Shown here piece after piece: positions 35,491 through 46,000 of a stretch of DNA of 64,000 nt. The translations under genes were made by a program, and so were the position numbers. The notes below the pieces were generated by a model. That model ran no database searches. It worked only from the letters and a program-made list of their open reading frames with translations, and was not told the DNA's origin. The number at the start of each line of letters is the position of its first letter. Position 1 is the stretch's first letter. This DNA is from Peromyscus leucopus (Eukaryota; Chordata; Mammalia; Rodentia; Cricetidae): assembly GCF_004664715.2 (NCBI RefSeq), contig NC_051075.1:27701832-27765831 (forward strand). Reading direction: 5' to 3'.

Positions 35491-35729
35491 GTCTAGATCA
35501 TTGGTTCTCAACCTTTCTAATGCTGCTACCCTTTATTACAGTTCTTCATGTTATGGTAACCCTTAACTATAACATTATTTTCACTGTTACTCCATATCTT
35601 TAAAGTTGCTACTGTTATGAATTATGTTTATATTTGTATTTTCTGATAGTCTTAGGTGAACCCTGTGAAAAGTGTCATTTAGCCCCCCAAGGGGTCCAAG
35701 CTCACTGGTTGAAAACCACTGGTATAGGC
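35491..35729 (-). mobile_element. URR1-like hAT (Charlie-type) non-autonomous DNA element
   Basis: Terminal inverted repeats CATTGGTTCTCAACC at 35499 and GGTTGAAAACCACTG ending at 35721 enclose 223 bp that matches the rodent 'gtggttctcaacctgtgggtcgc' repeat in order, including CTTATTACAGTTCTTCATGTTATGG in related form. The flanking octamers 35491-35498 (GTCTAGAT) and 35722-35729 (GTATAGGC) agree at 5 of 8, consistent with a decayed 8-bp hAT duplication. No transposase. Confidence 0.85.
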
Positions 35730-36155
35730 TCTCCCTAGGTGCTTTAGGCTGTTACTCAGAATCAAAGTTAGCACCATAGATGGCAGCATGCAGTTCCCAG
35801 ACTAGATGGACCAGTGCAGGGGTGTAGCAGGACTGAAACCCTCCACGGCAGCACTTTGCAGCACTGCGCTGTGCTGTTTGGAGTTTTGCAGAGAGAAGTA
35901 TAGCTTACAGCTGAATTTTCCAGATGTTAAATGATTTTAACGAATCATCTTTAGATAAAGCAGAGTTCTTTCATGTTGCCTGAAGCTAAGAGCCGTGGTT
36001 AATAAGTACTTTCCCATTCTGCCATCCTTCTTGTGTTGCCTTTCACCTTGGCAAATCCCCAGTCCCCACTTCCATCTTGACCAATGGTAGCTGTATTTGT
36101 AGGATTACAGACTGACCTATATCTTTTAGGAAGAGAAATCTCTAAATCTCTCCAC

Positions 36156-36159
<4 letters not shown>
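35730..36159. other. Unassigned sequence
   Basis: No gene or repeat recognised. A local GCAGCACTTTGCAGCACTG direct repeat occurs at about 35850. Confidence 0.45.
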
Positions 36160-36238
<79 letters not shown>

Positions 36239-36240
36239 AA
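36160..36240 (+). repeat. (CT)n-(AC)n compound microsatellite
   Basis: About 22 CT units (36160-36205) followed directly by about 14 AC units (36206-36234). Open frames through it are artefacts. Confidence 0.97.
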
Positions 36241-36333
36241 ACACACCACATTTCTTTACCTCGCACCACTTAGCAGACTTTTCTTACCCTCCATCAATTA
36301 GAAAAGCAAAAGCATCTCATAGTAGTATGTTAG

Positions 36334-36696
36334 ACGTATTATTGGGCAGGGGAAGGACATTACCATGGGTATGTTAGATCATTAGTAACTCTAGCACATT
36401 GTTCAATGCATGAAGTTGATCAAGTAGACAAAAACCACATGTTTGCTTACAGTGAACAAAGGTGGGAATGTGTGCTGTATAACACACCAACACTGCTGGT
36501 CACAAACAAAGTTTTTGCAAGCAGCTTTCACACTGCACATGGAATATTTGGGAGCACTCAAATAAAAACTTGTCATATTTATAATGGAATCTCATGGCAA
36601 GCTGTAAGGTCAGTTGAAGCCAAATATTTAGATGTAGGGCCTAGTATTCCTCTATTAGAAACTACTTTTGGAGATGCTCAATATAGACTGGGCTAG
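36334..36696 (+). other. 121-codon open stretch of unknown nature
   Basis: The frame is open from just after a TAG at 36331 to a TAG after codon LG at 36694; the first Met is at 36406. The translation has a varied, protein-like composition with several Cys, Trp and His, and is not in any repeat I recognise. There is no splice acceptor I trust at its start, no Kozak context, and no family match. It may be a chance frame, a fragment of a processed pseudogene, or a remnant of an unrecognised mobile element. Shifting one base after the stop gives a further short open run (to about 36768). Confidence 0.15.
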
Positions 36697-36768
36697 AAAT
36701 CACCGAAGAGGAATGATTACAGCATTAGAAATAGGAGGAAATAGTGTTCCCGGTGGGGCAGTTCCTTA

Positions 36769-37629
36769 GAGGGAAGTGAGTGAGAAAACTATTTGTTAAC
36801 TGTGGCATTATATCATGGAGGGTTGGTGACAAAGAGACTCAAGAAAGACCTACTCTATTACATTTTGTCCTAGGGATGGAGGTTTCAGAGCTATTGGACC
36901 TGAGTTGTTTTTGTCAGGGGAGCCGTCTACCTCGCTGAATTTCCTGCTGCTGCCTTCTCTTAGGTCATAACTTAATGTTAAATGGTTGGCAAGTTAAAGA
37001 CTGAATAGTAAAAGATATCTATCCTCATAAAGAGCTATTGAAAGCAGTGGAAGTAAAGGCTTGGGAGGCCCCCAGGCTAGGCTGTTTGCCATGACTCTGT
37101 GAAAGGTGGATTGGTTTTTCATGCTCTTCTGAGTCGCTCAGCTCAGTGATTTTTAACTTAATGGGCATCTTTTTAATTGGCTGACATTGCCGTTCAGGGC
37201 TTCACTTGGAGGTCCAGTGTAGGAAAGTGGCAGAGGCTTCAACAAACCAGAGGAATGAAGACGTTCAGCCTTGCTGGCATTGCATCTGGATAACCCTTGT
37301 CCGATCTCCTTGCTGACCAGGAATAAAAAAACATGAGAGTTATGGCAATGACAAAAGCAGTTATAGATCTCATTAAAAACACAGTAATTAAAATTAGACA
37401 TGACGAAAAAAGCAAACAATGAGGTGAGAGCACACGTTTGTGAATAACATGCCCATATGAGAGAAGCAGTCATATTCAAGGAATTTAGAGCTTTAGGGCA
37501 TAAACCAGGTTGCTAAGTTTTTGGTTATTGGTTATAAGTTGGTAAGAAATGATGACATAGATTTAATGACCCCTTCCAACCCCTTCTTCTTCCAACAAGC
37601 CCTCCTCCTACTTTCCTGATTTTTAAAAA
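36769..37629. other. Unassigned sequence
   Basis: No gene or repeat recognised. The 108-codon minus-strand frame at 37153-37479 has low-complexity Phe/Leu/Cys content and no support. Confidence 0.45.
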
Positions 37630-38335
37630 ACACATTCACTTATTTCGTGTGTGTATGTATGCATGTATGTGTCCATGACACATTTGTGGGGTGTAGCATG
37701 AATCTTAAAAGATCTTATTAATGAAATCAAACCTGAGCCAGTTATTGGGGTGAACACTGGAAGATCAGAGAGACAGAACAAGCCACAGCTAACCTCACCT
37801 GGCCAACTTCTCAGCTAGTCTTGTTTCCTCAGACTGGAAGCTTCTGAGTCCTCATCCAGAATGGGTCTCAGCTGAACTGCTGCTCGAAAGCCTGAAGCTT
37901 AACCAGTTAAAAGCTTAACCAGCCAAATGCTTCTAGTTCCTGGTCCTCACGCCTTATATACCTTTCTGCTTTCTACCATCACTCCCTGGGATTAAAGGCT
38001 TGCTTTCTGGGATTAAAGGCGTGAGTCACCGTGCTTGGCTGTATCCTTGAGCACATGGATTTCTGCCTCTGGAATGCTAGGATTAAAGGCATGTGCTACC
38101 ACTGCCTAACTTCTATGTTTAATATTGTGGCTGTTCTGTCTCTGACTCCAGATAAGTTTATTAGGGTGCACAATATTTTGGGGAAAACAATACAACCACA
38201 GCGGGGTTTAGAGAACAGTTTGTGGGGAGTTGGGTCTCTCCTTCCTCTACGTGAGTCCTAGGTATAGAACTTACTTTGCCACACTTGGTGGCCAGCAAAG
38301 TTATCCGCTGAGTCATCTTACTGCCCCACTTAAAA
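37630..38335 (-). mobile_element. B3 SINE, split by a solo LTR
   Basis: Left piece 37630-37691 (GTGTGTATGTATGCATGTATG, CCATGACACATTTGTGG) and right piece 38207-38335 (TTTAGAGAACAGTTTGTGG, CCTACGTGAGTCCTAGG, GTTATCCGCTGAGTCATC, TTACTGCCCC) together make one B3/B2-related SINE in reverse orientation. The insertion point is the LTR at 37692-38200. Confidence 0.8.
37686..38206 (-). mobile_element. ERV2-like solo LTR inside a B3
   Basis: LTR body 37692-38200 (509 bp) runs from TGTAGCATGAATC to ACAACCACA. It is flanked by GTGGGG (37686-37691) and GCGGGG (38201-38206), a 6-bp duplication differing only at a CpG-type C/T site. In the minus (sense) direction it carries B1-like CTTTAATCC motifs three times, a TATA-type box (the complement of CCTTATATACC near 37950), and a 3' end TTAATAAGATC...CTACA resembling the LTRs at 1-602 and 30743-31203. 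No internal viral genes adjoin it. Confidence 0.87.
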
Positions 38336-38589
38336 TTTTTTTTTAATGACCCATTGCATTTAAAGTTATTTGATGAAATTTGAGCAACTTATCAGTGTTG
38401 TTTTAACTTTGACACAGTGGTTGCACCTTAATCTGTTGCTTTTTTTAGCCGGGAATTATGACATCTGGTCTGCCTTCTAGTCATGATGAAATGTTCGGGG
38501 CTACATATTGTGCAGATTTTGTGCAGGCAGCCATTGCTGCTGTGAGCTATTGGGTGCAACACCCATGTCTTATCCAGAAGTAAGTGTTT

Positions 38590-38822
38590 CTTTCTTTTTA
38601 AAAGTGACTTATTTTGTTATCTTATGTCTATGGTTGTTTCACCTGCATGTATGCATGCACACTATGTGTATGCCTGGTTACTTTGGGGGTCAGAAGAGGG
38701 TGTTGGATCTTCTAGTGCTGGGGTTATAGAAAGCTATGAGTTACCATATGGGTGCTGGGAATTGAACCAGGATGCTCTACAAGAACAAGTGTTTTTAACC
38801 ACTCAGCCAACTCTTTAGCCCC
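38590..38822 (-). mobile_element. B3 SINE
   Basis: Complement of a B3: TGTCTATGGTTGTTTCACCTGC, TGTATGCATGCACACTATGTG, GGGGGTCAGAAGAGGGTGTTGG, TGGGTGCTGGGAATTGAACC, TTTTAACCACTCAGCCAAC and TTTAGCCCC. Moderately diverged. The overlapping frames at 38508-38818 are SINE-derived. Confidence 0.9.
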
Positions 38823-39094
38823 AGAAGATGGTGTTTCAAGCACTCCTCTGCATCCTCTGGTTCTTACATTCTTTCTATCCCCTCTTTCAAGATATTTCAT
38901 GATCTTGGAGATATTTTAGAGCTCTGGAGGAGAGTGACAGAGGTATTTAGATGTTTAGGGCTGAACTGAAGAGTTACTTTAGTTTTGTTTTAAAGATGTC
39001 AGACACTTAAGGATGCTTAAAGATGCTTGACAAAGACCCCTTAAAATGGCACAGATAAGAAAATTACATAGAGTATTGATACGGTATAAATAAT

Positions 39095-39400
39095 TATGTG
39101 CCCCAAGTTTATAGGTTCAAATATTAATCCTAAATGGTAGTTGAGGTTTGAGGAGTGATTAGGTCATGAAGGTGGGCCCTCATGAGTGATATTGGTATTC
39201 TTATTGAAGAAATCTGGGAGAAATGGTCTCACCTGTTCTACCATGGCAAGGCATACTTGTAAGATACCACCTGTGAGACAGTACACAGTATATATATACA
39301 GTGAATATACTGGTACCTTAATCTTAAACTCACCCCCTAGAACTGTGATATTTAAAATTACATTCATAAATAGTCCTGTTTGTGAGCTATTGTCATTGAA
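39095..39400 (+). mobile_element. Old MaLR-type LTR
   Basis: TATGTGCCCCAAGTTTATAGG, AGTGATTAGGTCATGAAGGTGG, GCCCTCATGAGTGATATTGG and CTAGAACTGTGATATTTAAAATTAC reproduce the order of an ancient MaLR-like LTR ('aattcatatgttgaa', 'ttaggtcatgagggtggagccctcatga', 'ccagaactgtgagaaataaa'). Confidence 0.65.
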
Positions 39401-39727
39401 GCTCAAAGGACTAGGTCACTTTCAAGAATGGCTGGAGGATCAAGAGTATTGAAAATATTTCAAGGGATATGTCACAGCTAGGATGATCTCTAGGTTTCTG
39501 TGTACAAATGCATTGAGATTTCCTATTATTTGTTGAGAAGCTGAGGGTATGTATATATGACAGTGATTACTTTCCTTGTAAGGCAGAGTTTAGTCTCATT
39601 TTATGAGACTAAAGACAGAAGTAGGGAAACCTGAGATTATAAGACACTGATGGGAACTTGGTAAATCTTAGGTAAGAGTTATGAGGAAGTGTTACTCAAG
39701 AGAAATTATCAGACCTAAGGCTAATGC

Positions 39728-40165
39728 TTAATACAGTTTGGATCTGAAGTGTCCTCCTAAAAGGCTCATGTGTTGAAGAGTTAGTTCCTAACTCTTGTTG
39801 CTATTGAGAGGTGCTTAGGTCATGAGGTCCCTGGCCTAATCAATGGGTTGACTCTATTGATGGATTTATAATACACTGGAATTAGTGGGAGGTAGCAGAA
39901 AACTAAGAAGTAGGACCAGATTGGGATAATTAGGTCAATAGGGCATGATTTTGAAAGGTATCTTGACCTTAACCTCTTCCCTTTTCGGTTTGTCTCCCTC
40001 CACCATGGGATTAGCTCCAGTGTGCTCTATTCTACCATGATATTTCTGCCTTCAACTCTGTAGTGGTAGACCTGCTCCTCCTTGAACCCAAGAAATGACT
40101 CATGTAAGCCACTTTTCTTAAAAGTGTTTGTCACAGAGATAAACAGAATAATCTGGTATCACATA
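39728..40165 (+). mobile_element. MLT1-like MaLR LTR
   Basis: ACAGTTTGGATCTGAAGTGTCC, AAAGGCTCATGTGTTGAAGAG, TATTGAGAGGTGCTTAGG, CCACCATGGGATTAGC, CCATGATATTTCTGCCTTC and GTTTGTCACAGAGATAAACAG follow the MLT1 consensus order. Diverged. Confidence 0.75.
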
Positions 40166-40912
40166 CTCAGTGACTTGATGAACCCAAATTTATGGTGACA
40201 TCAGTCTGACTTATAATGTTTTGTGGATTCCTTCAGCAATAATGCAGTTCCTGAAGGAAGACAGTCAAGAGATTCCTGTATGAGTCCATGTATGTTTAGT
40301 TTCAATAAGTTTTAGAAACAGGAAAATGACCAAAACATTCAGATGGTAAAAATAATAAAATAGAAGCAGAATCAGGAAGAAAATGAAAAAATTATGTAGG
40401 CAGTCAAAGGATAATAAGTTCCAAAATGATTGATGGGCAAGAAGTAGTTGGACAAAGAGAAGTGTCAGAGAACTGTGGATGGAAAGTGGTAAGTTTGAAA
40501 CTATAATTTCCAGGTGCCAGGGTCTTAGTGTGTTTACAGCAATGAAGCATGAGGTGTCACCAAAGATGAAGTGCCTAGGAAAACAAGCAGCCATAATGTA
40601 GTACCTTTAATTCTCACAAGATAATGGAGAATGGGTTAGAAGTGAGTACTAGATACGACATAGTCCAATACTCTTCAGTAAATAAAGAATGTGCATAGGT
40701 GGTGATAATAAGGAAGGCTGGAGCATGTTAAAGTCAAAACAACAGGATTAAAAAGGGTATAGGTGGTTATCATGTAGGAGAAGAAACAAGAAATGTGGGT
40801 GATTCTGAATCATGGCTGTCCTACAAGAGGGTGTGGGATAGAAAACTACTTGCTGATAGTCATGCAGAGAAACACTTCACATAGAGACATGGTTAAGTTC
40901 AAATAAGGGCAT
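40166..40912. other. Unassigned sequence
   Basis: No repeat recognised. The 109-codon minus-strand frame at 40265-40594 is Leu/Phe-rich and AT-driven; no gene supported. Confidence 0.45.
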
Positions 40913-41509
40913 GGCGTCTGTAGCTTGAGTTTTTCTACCTTGCCCACAGTCAGGACAAATCTCTGCCACCTGCCAGTCCCACAGCCGCTCAGACCCAACC
41001 AAGTAAACACAGAGACTTATATTGCTTACAAACTGTATGGCCGTGGCAGGCTTCTTGTTAACTATTCTTATATCTTAAAGTAATGCATTTCTACAAATAA
41101 CTATTCTTATATCTTAAAGTAACGCATTTCTACAAATCTATACCTCGCCACGTGGCTGGTGGCTTATCGGCGTCTTCACATGCTGCTGGTCATGGCGGCG
41201 GCTGCAGTGTCTCTGGTCATGGCGGCGGCTGCAGCCAGTCCTTCTGCCTTCCTGTCCTTTTATTTCTCCTCTCTGTTAGTCCCGCCTATCCTTCCTGCCT
41301 AGCCACAGCCGATCAGGTTTTATTTATTGATCAATCAGAACAACTTGACATACAGACCATCCCCCAGCACAGCCAAGTGCAGACCATCTCAAACACCTGC
41401 ACTCAGGCCCACGGTCCTAATCATCCTCTATACGGACCTGCTGGGTAACGCCACAAAGAACCCAAGAAGGGCTCCCACAGGACATACAGATCATCCCACA
41501 GCAGGCGTC
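40913..41509 (-). mobile_element. ERV2-like solo LTR with exact 6-bp duplications and internal duplications
   Basis: Body 40919-41503 (585 bp) runs from TGTAGCTTGAG to CATCCCACAGCA. GGCGTC flanks it exactly at 40913-40918 and 41504-41509. Sense is taken as minus (TGCTGTGGGAT... start). It is 192 bp longer than its relative at 43589-43981 through a 39-bp tandem duplication (41059-41097/41098-41136, one mismatch), a 22-bp repeat at 41186-41207/41213-41234, and an extended end carrying GACATACAGAYCATCCC twice. Many CpGs survive, suggesting a young copy. The frame at 41152-41448 is LTR-derived. Confidence 0.9.
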
Positions 41510-41899
41510 TCCTCTTTCTGTATCTCTATGTGCTGTTTCTGAGCCTTGGTTTCTAGCCCATGTAATCGACTGTAATGAAATAATAGGAGAACCAGTGAGT
41601 TCAACACTGTCTCTTCATTCTTTCAAGATATGTATTCCTGGTAATATACTATTTCTGAACCCCTCTACTTGGTTACCACAGACATATGTCATACTTTACA
41701 TTCCCAAAGATAAATTAATTTCTAATTTATCTTCACAATGATACAACTCTGTAAATGGGTTTCCATCTGCCAAATTATTCATGTGTAGCCCACAGCAAGT
41801 CTGTGACATCTCTTTCATACCTGCATCCAGCTTTCATCATTTCTTGTCAACTTCTTGAATCTGCTCAGTAGCACAAATGCTACTTCATTCCTACTATAA
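41510..41899. other. Unassigned sequence
   Basis: No gene or repeat recognised. Confidence 0.45.
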
Positions 41900-42092
41900 T
41901 TTTTTAATTATATGCATGTGTATCTGAATATGAGTATGTGCATATGAGTACAGGTACCTTCAGAGGCCAGAGGCATTGAATTCCCCTGGAGCTGACATTA
42001 CAGGTAATTGTGTAGGAGCTGGGAACTAAACTCATATACTCTAGAAGAACAGTATGTGCTCTTAACTTCCAAACTATTTCTCCAGCACCATT
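41900..42092 (-). mobile_element. B3 SINE relic
   Basis: TATGCATGTGTATCTGAATATG, CTTCAGAGGCCAGAGGCATTG, TGGAGCTGACATTACAGG, TAGGAGCTGGGAACTAAACTC, GTGCTCTTAACTTCC and TCTCCAGCACC are the reverse of a B3. Confidence 0.85.
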
Positions 42093-42121
42093 AAAGTTAC
42101 TTCAGAACAAGGATAACACTT

Positions 42122-42435
42122 CATTTGAGACTTGAGAGAGGGATTCATATGTGAGAGTGCTTCTCACTGCACAAAAGTGAGAACTTCAGTTTTACCCCCA
42201 GAATCCATAAAAAAGTCAAATTTGCATCTGCAATCTCAGTGTTACTACCAGGAAATGGGAGGCAGAGACAAGAGAATTCCCAGCCAGATATCCTGGCATA
42301 TGAAATAGAAAATAGTAAAGGCACATCATCTGAAACAAGGTAAAATGAGAAGAACAACACAGAGATTGTCCTCTGACTTCCTTACATGTGGCATGCATGG
42401 CACATGTGTGCCTGTATTGACATATGTGAATGAGG

Positions 42436-42486
<51 letters not shown>
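42122..42486 (+). mobile_element. B4/RSINE1-type SINE ending in (CA)n
   Basis: Degraded ID-type head (GAGAGTGCTTCTCACTGCAC, TTTTACCCCCAGAATCC), B1-like body (GCATCTGCAATCTCAGTG, GGAAATGGGAGGCAGAGAC), the RSINE/B4 segment TTGTCCTCTGACTTCC...ATGTGGCATGCATGGCAC, and a 50-bp (CA)n tail at 42438-42486. Confidence 0.75.
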
Positions 42487-42488
<2 letters not shown>

Positions 42489-42554
42489 TTTAGTTCTGAA
42501 TTACTTTAGTATTATTATTCTGTGCATCTAAATTGACTTTAGTGCCAGAGTGAT

Positions 42555-42640
42555 GTTCAAAAAAGGAAAATCTGATTATGTTGCTATCTGCTGGATTCCC
42601 ATTGTCTTTAAGATGTAGTCTAAGCCAGAATTGCCCAATA
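42555..42640 (+). mobile_element. L2 fragment
   Basis: GAAAATCTGATTATGTTGC, TGGATTCCCATTGTCTTTAAG and ATGTAGTCTAAGCC parallel the L2 stretch 'tctgatcatgtcac...ggctccccattgcc...aggataaagtccaa'. Short and old. Confidence 0.6.
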
Positions 42641-42647
42641 TTTAAAA

Positions 42648-45600
42648 TTTATGAAGAAATTGATAAAGAAAGATGCTAGAAAATGGAAAGACATCCCATG
42701 CTATAGATTGAATATTTTAAAAACAACCATTATACCAAAAATCATTTACATGTTCAATGCCATCCCAATCAAAAGCCCCATCTCATTCTTCAGAGAAATA
42801 GAAAAATATTCTAAAATTCACATGGAACAAAACCCCTCAGATATCTAAAATAAACATGAACAAAGAGAATAATGCTGGAATTTTTACAATTCCAGGCTAT
42901 AAGATGTACTACAGAGCCATAGTAATAAAAACAATATGGTACTACCACAAAAACAGACATGTAAGCCAAAGGGACAAAATCAAAGGCCCAAACATGAATA
43001 CATGTAACTATAGATATTTAATATTTGAAAAATACTCCAAAACCATATGAGGGAGGAAGTAAATGACACTAGGAAACTGGATGTCCACCTGTAGAAGAAT
43101 GAAATTAGACCCTATCTGTCACTTTGCACAAAACCTAATTCCAACTCCAGATAGATCAAAGACCTAAATGTGAAACCTGAAATACTTAAACTGCTAGAAG
43201 AAACAAGGCATTACCTACAGGGACTAGGTGTAGGAAAGGGCCTTCTGAATAGAATACCATTTGCCCAAGAAGCCATCAATTGACAAGTGCATGTCATAAA
43301 ATTAAAAAGCCCCACACCTAAAGAAACAATCAGCTTCATGAAGAGGTAGCTCCCAGGATGGGAGAGTTTTTTTTTTTAGCTATACATCTGTCAGATGATT
43401 AATATCAAGAATACCTAAAGAACTCAAAAATATAAAAAAAGCAAAAAAAAAAAAAAGAAACAAAACAAACAAACCCAGTCAGCAAACAAACAAATGACTC
43501 ATTAAAAATGGACTATAGATCTAGACAGAATTCTCAAAAGAAGAGACAAAAGTGGCTAAGAAATACCCCCAAATTATTCATCCTCCTTTGTGGACTAGAG
43601 TTTTCCTGCCTTGCCCACAGTTAGGACAAATCTTTGTCACCTGCCAGTCCCACAGCCGCTCAGACCCAACCAAGTAAACACAGAGACTTATATTGCTTAC
43701 AAGCTGTATGACCGTGGCAGGCTTCTTACTAACTGTTCTTATAGCTTAAATTAATCCATTTCCATAAATCTATACCTTGTCATGTGGCTCGTGGCTTACC
43801 GGCATCTTCACATGCTGCTTGTCCTGGCGGCAGCTGGCAGTGACTCCTTCTGTCTTCCTATTCTTTCTTTTCTCCTCTCTGTTAGTCCCAAATATACTTC
43901 CTGCCTAGCCACTGGCCAATCAGTGTTAGATTTATTGACCAATCAGAGCAACACATTTGCTATACAGAACATCCCACAGCACTCCTTAGCAATTAGGAAA
44001 ATGTAAGTCAAAACTGCTTTGGGATTTTGTCTTACCCCAGTCAGAATGGCAGAGACCACAAAATAATGGACAACAGAAGCTGGTAGTGATGTGGGGAAAA
44101 GGGAATCCTCATTCACTGTTGATGGGATTGCAAACTGGTGCAGTCACTATGGAAATTATTGTGTAGAATTCTCAGAAAGTTAAAATTAAATTGACCACAT
44201 GACCCACCTACACCACTCCTTGGCAAATGCCCCAAATATTTGACATTCTACCCTATAGATATTTACTCAGCCATGGTCATTGCTGCTCTGCTCAGAATAG
44301 CTAGGAAACAGAAATAACCTAAATGTCCTAAAAATCTATGAAAGGATAATGAAAATGTACTATTTACACACTATGGAATACTATTGACCAGCAAGAAAAA
44401 AAATGAAATAATGTCAGTAAATGAAAGGAATTAGAAGAGATTATATTGAGTGAGGTCACTTAGATTTAGAAAGACAAACATTGAATGCTCTCTATCTGTG
44501 GCTTTTATTTCCAAATCTTCAGATGTGAGTCTATAACCTGGAGTAACCACAGAAACCAGAAAAGAAAAGAGAACATGGCTGGTGGTGGTAGAGAAGAACA
44601 TAACAGGGTACAAGTGTTTTGAAAAGGGAAATGAAAAAAATGGGGGGATTTAATTAGGGAGGGAAGTGGGAGGTTAATATAGTAAGAGAGAGTGAGAGAG
44701 GAGGGTAAAATAAAAGTAAAGATGTCTGAAAAGTCATAAAGAATCATATTATTTATTTACCTAAAATTACATACACAAACATACATAGCGTAAATGAAAT
44801 TTTCTCACTTAGTCTGGCAATGCTTTCTCCAAGAGCTATAGACTGTCTACCAGAAACCTCAATACCAGGCATGAGAAGGCCCCTTTGAAGTTGTTGGTCA
44901 GGTTGACCAAGAGCCTACCAAGACACATAGCCTGTTGCTGTCACTCTTGATTGCCACTAGAGGTTAAAGGCTAAGTCCAAATTGCTGAAGACACCATGCA
45001 CTTCAGACACAGAATTCTAAGGATTGAACTAGATATGATCAAAAGGCTTCCTCCCTGAGGACTAGTTTTCATGGTGCCTGAGGGCACCATGCAAGTTTAC
45101 AAGGGAGGGATGCAATCAACAGTTCTACCCAGCTATGATGCCTATGAACCACACAATAGCCAACATGGAGAAATAACCATAAAGGTTCAGTAGTGGCATG
45201 CATATCTTAGTGGTAAACAAGAACTCTTTAATTTGTCTTAAAGCCTACTCAACAAGAGAGAATTTACACCTGGTACTGGAAACTTAGACAATTACCTAGC
45301 ACTAGTGAGGTCATGGATATTGGAGGAGAACTTTATTCCACCAATTTACTAAAACAACATAATTTCTAACAGCATTCTGAGTATTTATCCTTATGCCCAC
45401 ATAAAAGTATGGCTGTCACCACCCATCAAAGAAAGTTTATATTTACAACAGATGGAGGTCATTTTAGAAAGCCACTAATGAGATCAAAGTTTAGAAAAGT
45501 GTGATTGGGTGGTGTCTAGCCTCTACTGATAAATCTACAACACTACTCCTGTACCTAAGCTTCAGGAATCATAGTGGAAGAGAGAGCAGAATGCTCCCAA

Positions 45601-45881
45601 GAACCAGAGGAACAAGAAGTCTGCTGTGAGATTGATTGTATCTCCTAGAAATTTGAGGGAAGCTGCTCCCATAGAATCCCAACAACATGGCTGCCTAAGC
45701 AAGACCTAAACAAGGATGGCGTAAGTCGACATGCCGACATGGAGGTTGTAATTTTATGGGGCCCCAACCATAGATAAAGAACTACAGGCAACTAAGGAAT
45801 ACCGAAAGGGGAGAAATGGTCTTCCCCAGGGAAGAGCCTTTCTCCTCCAATAGTTTATTTAATACCAAGTGGTCAGTCCTG

Positions 45882-45913
<32 letters not shown>

Positions 45914-46000
45914 GGACAATTAAGGAAAAAAGAAGAGGCCAAGGTGGTGAGCACGTGGGAAGAGTTGTAGGAAGGGAAAATAATATAGTTTTTACTTTCA
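42648..46000 (+). mobile_element. L1 ORF2 3' half plus 3' UTR, split by a solo LTR
   Basis: About 2.95 kb of L1. ORF2 pieces 42648-43582 show NAIPI and YYRAIVIKTIWYYHKNR motifs (the latter at 42913-42963) interrupted by stops and frameshifts. After the LTR, 43988-44470 holds the C-terminal ORF2 region (TTACCCCAGTCAGAATGGC, GTTGATGGGATTGCAAACTGG, ACACACTATGGAATACTATTG). The 3' UTR follows to about 46000, with GTGTCTTCAGCAATTTGG complement, AACATGGCTGCCTAAGCAAG, ATACCAAGTGGTCAG, a (CT)n insert at 45885-45913 and AAGAGGCCAAGG. Dead copy; both the reverse transcriptase and the endonuclease parts are missing. Confidence 0.93.
43583..43987 (-). mobile_element. ERV2-like solo LTR inside an L1, exact 6-bp duplications
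   Basis: Body 43589-43981 (393 bp) from TGTGGACTAGAG to CATCCCACAGCA, flanked by CTCCTT at 43583-43588 and 43982-43987. The L1 ORF2 sequence reads continuously once the LTR and one duplication are ignored (…CATCCTCCTT|AGCAATTAGG…). Sense is minus. In that direction it contains two GATTGG boxes and an AATAAA-like stretch near its start. Same family as 40919-41503 and the retroposed piece at 5617-5773. Confidence 0.95.

Noticed and set aside
41152..41542. 98- and 71-codon frames
   Set aside because: Entirely or mostly inside a solo LTR with duplicated GC-rich units.
40913..43987. The two LTRs at 40919-41503 and 43589-43981 as the two ends of one provirus
   Set aside because: Each has its own exact and different 6-bp duplication (GGCGTC and CTCCTT), and the DNA between is B3, B4, L2 and L1, not a retroviral interior.
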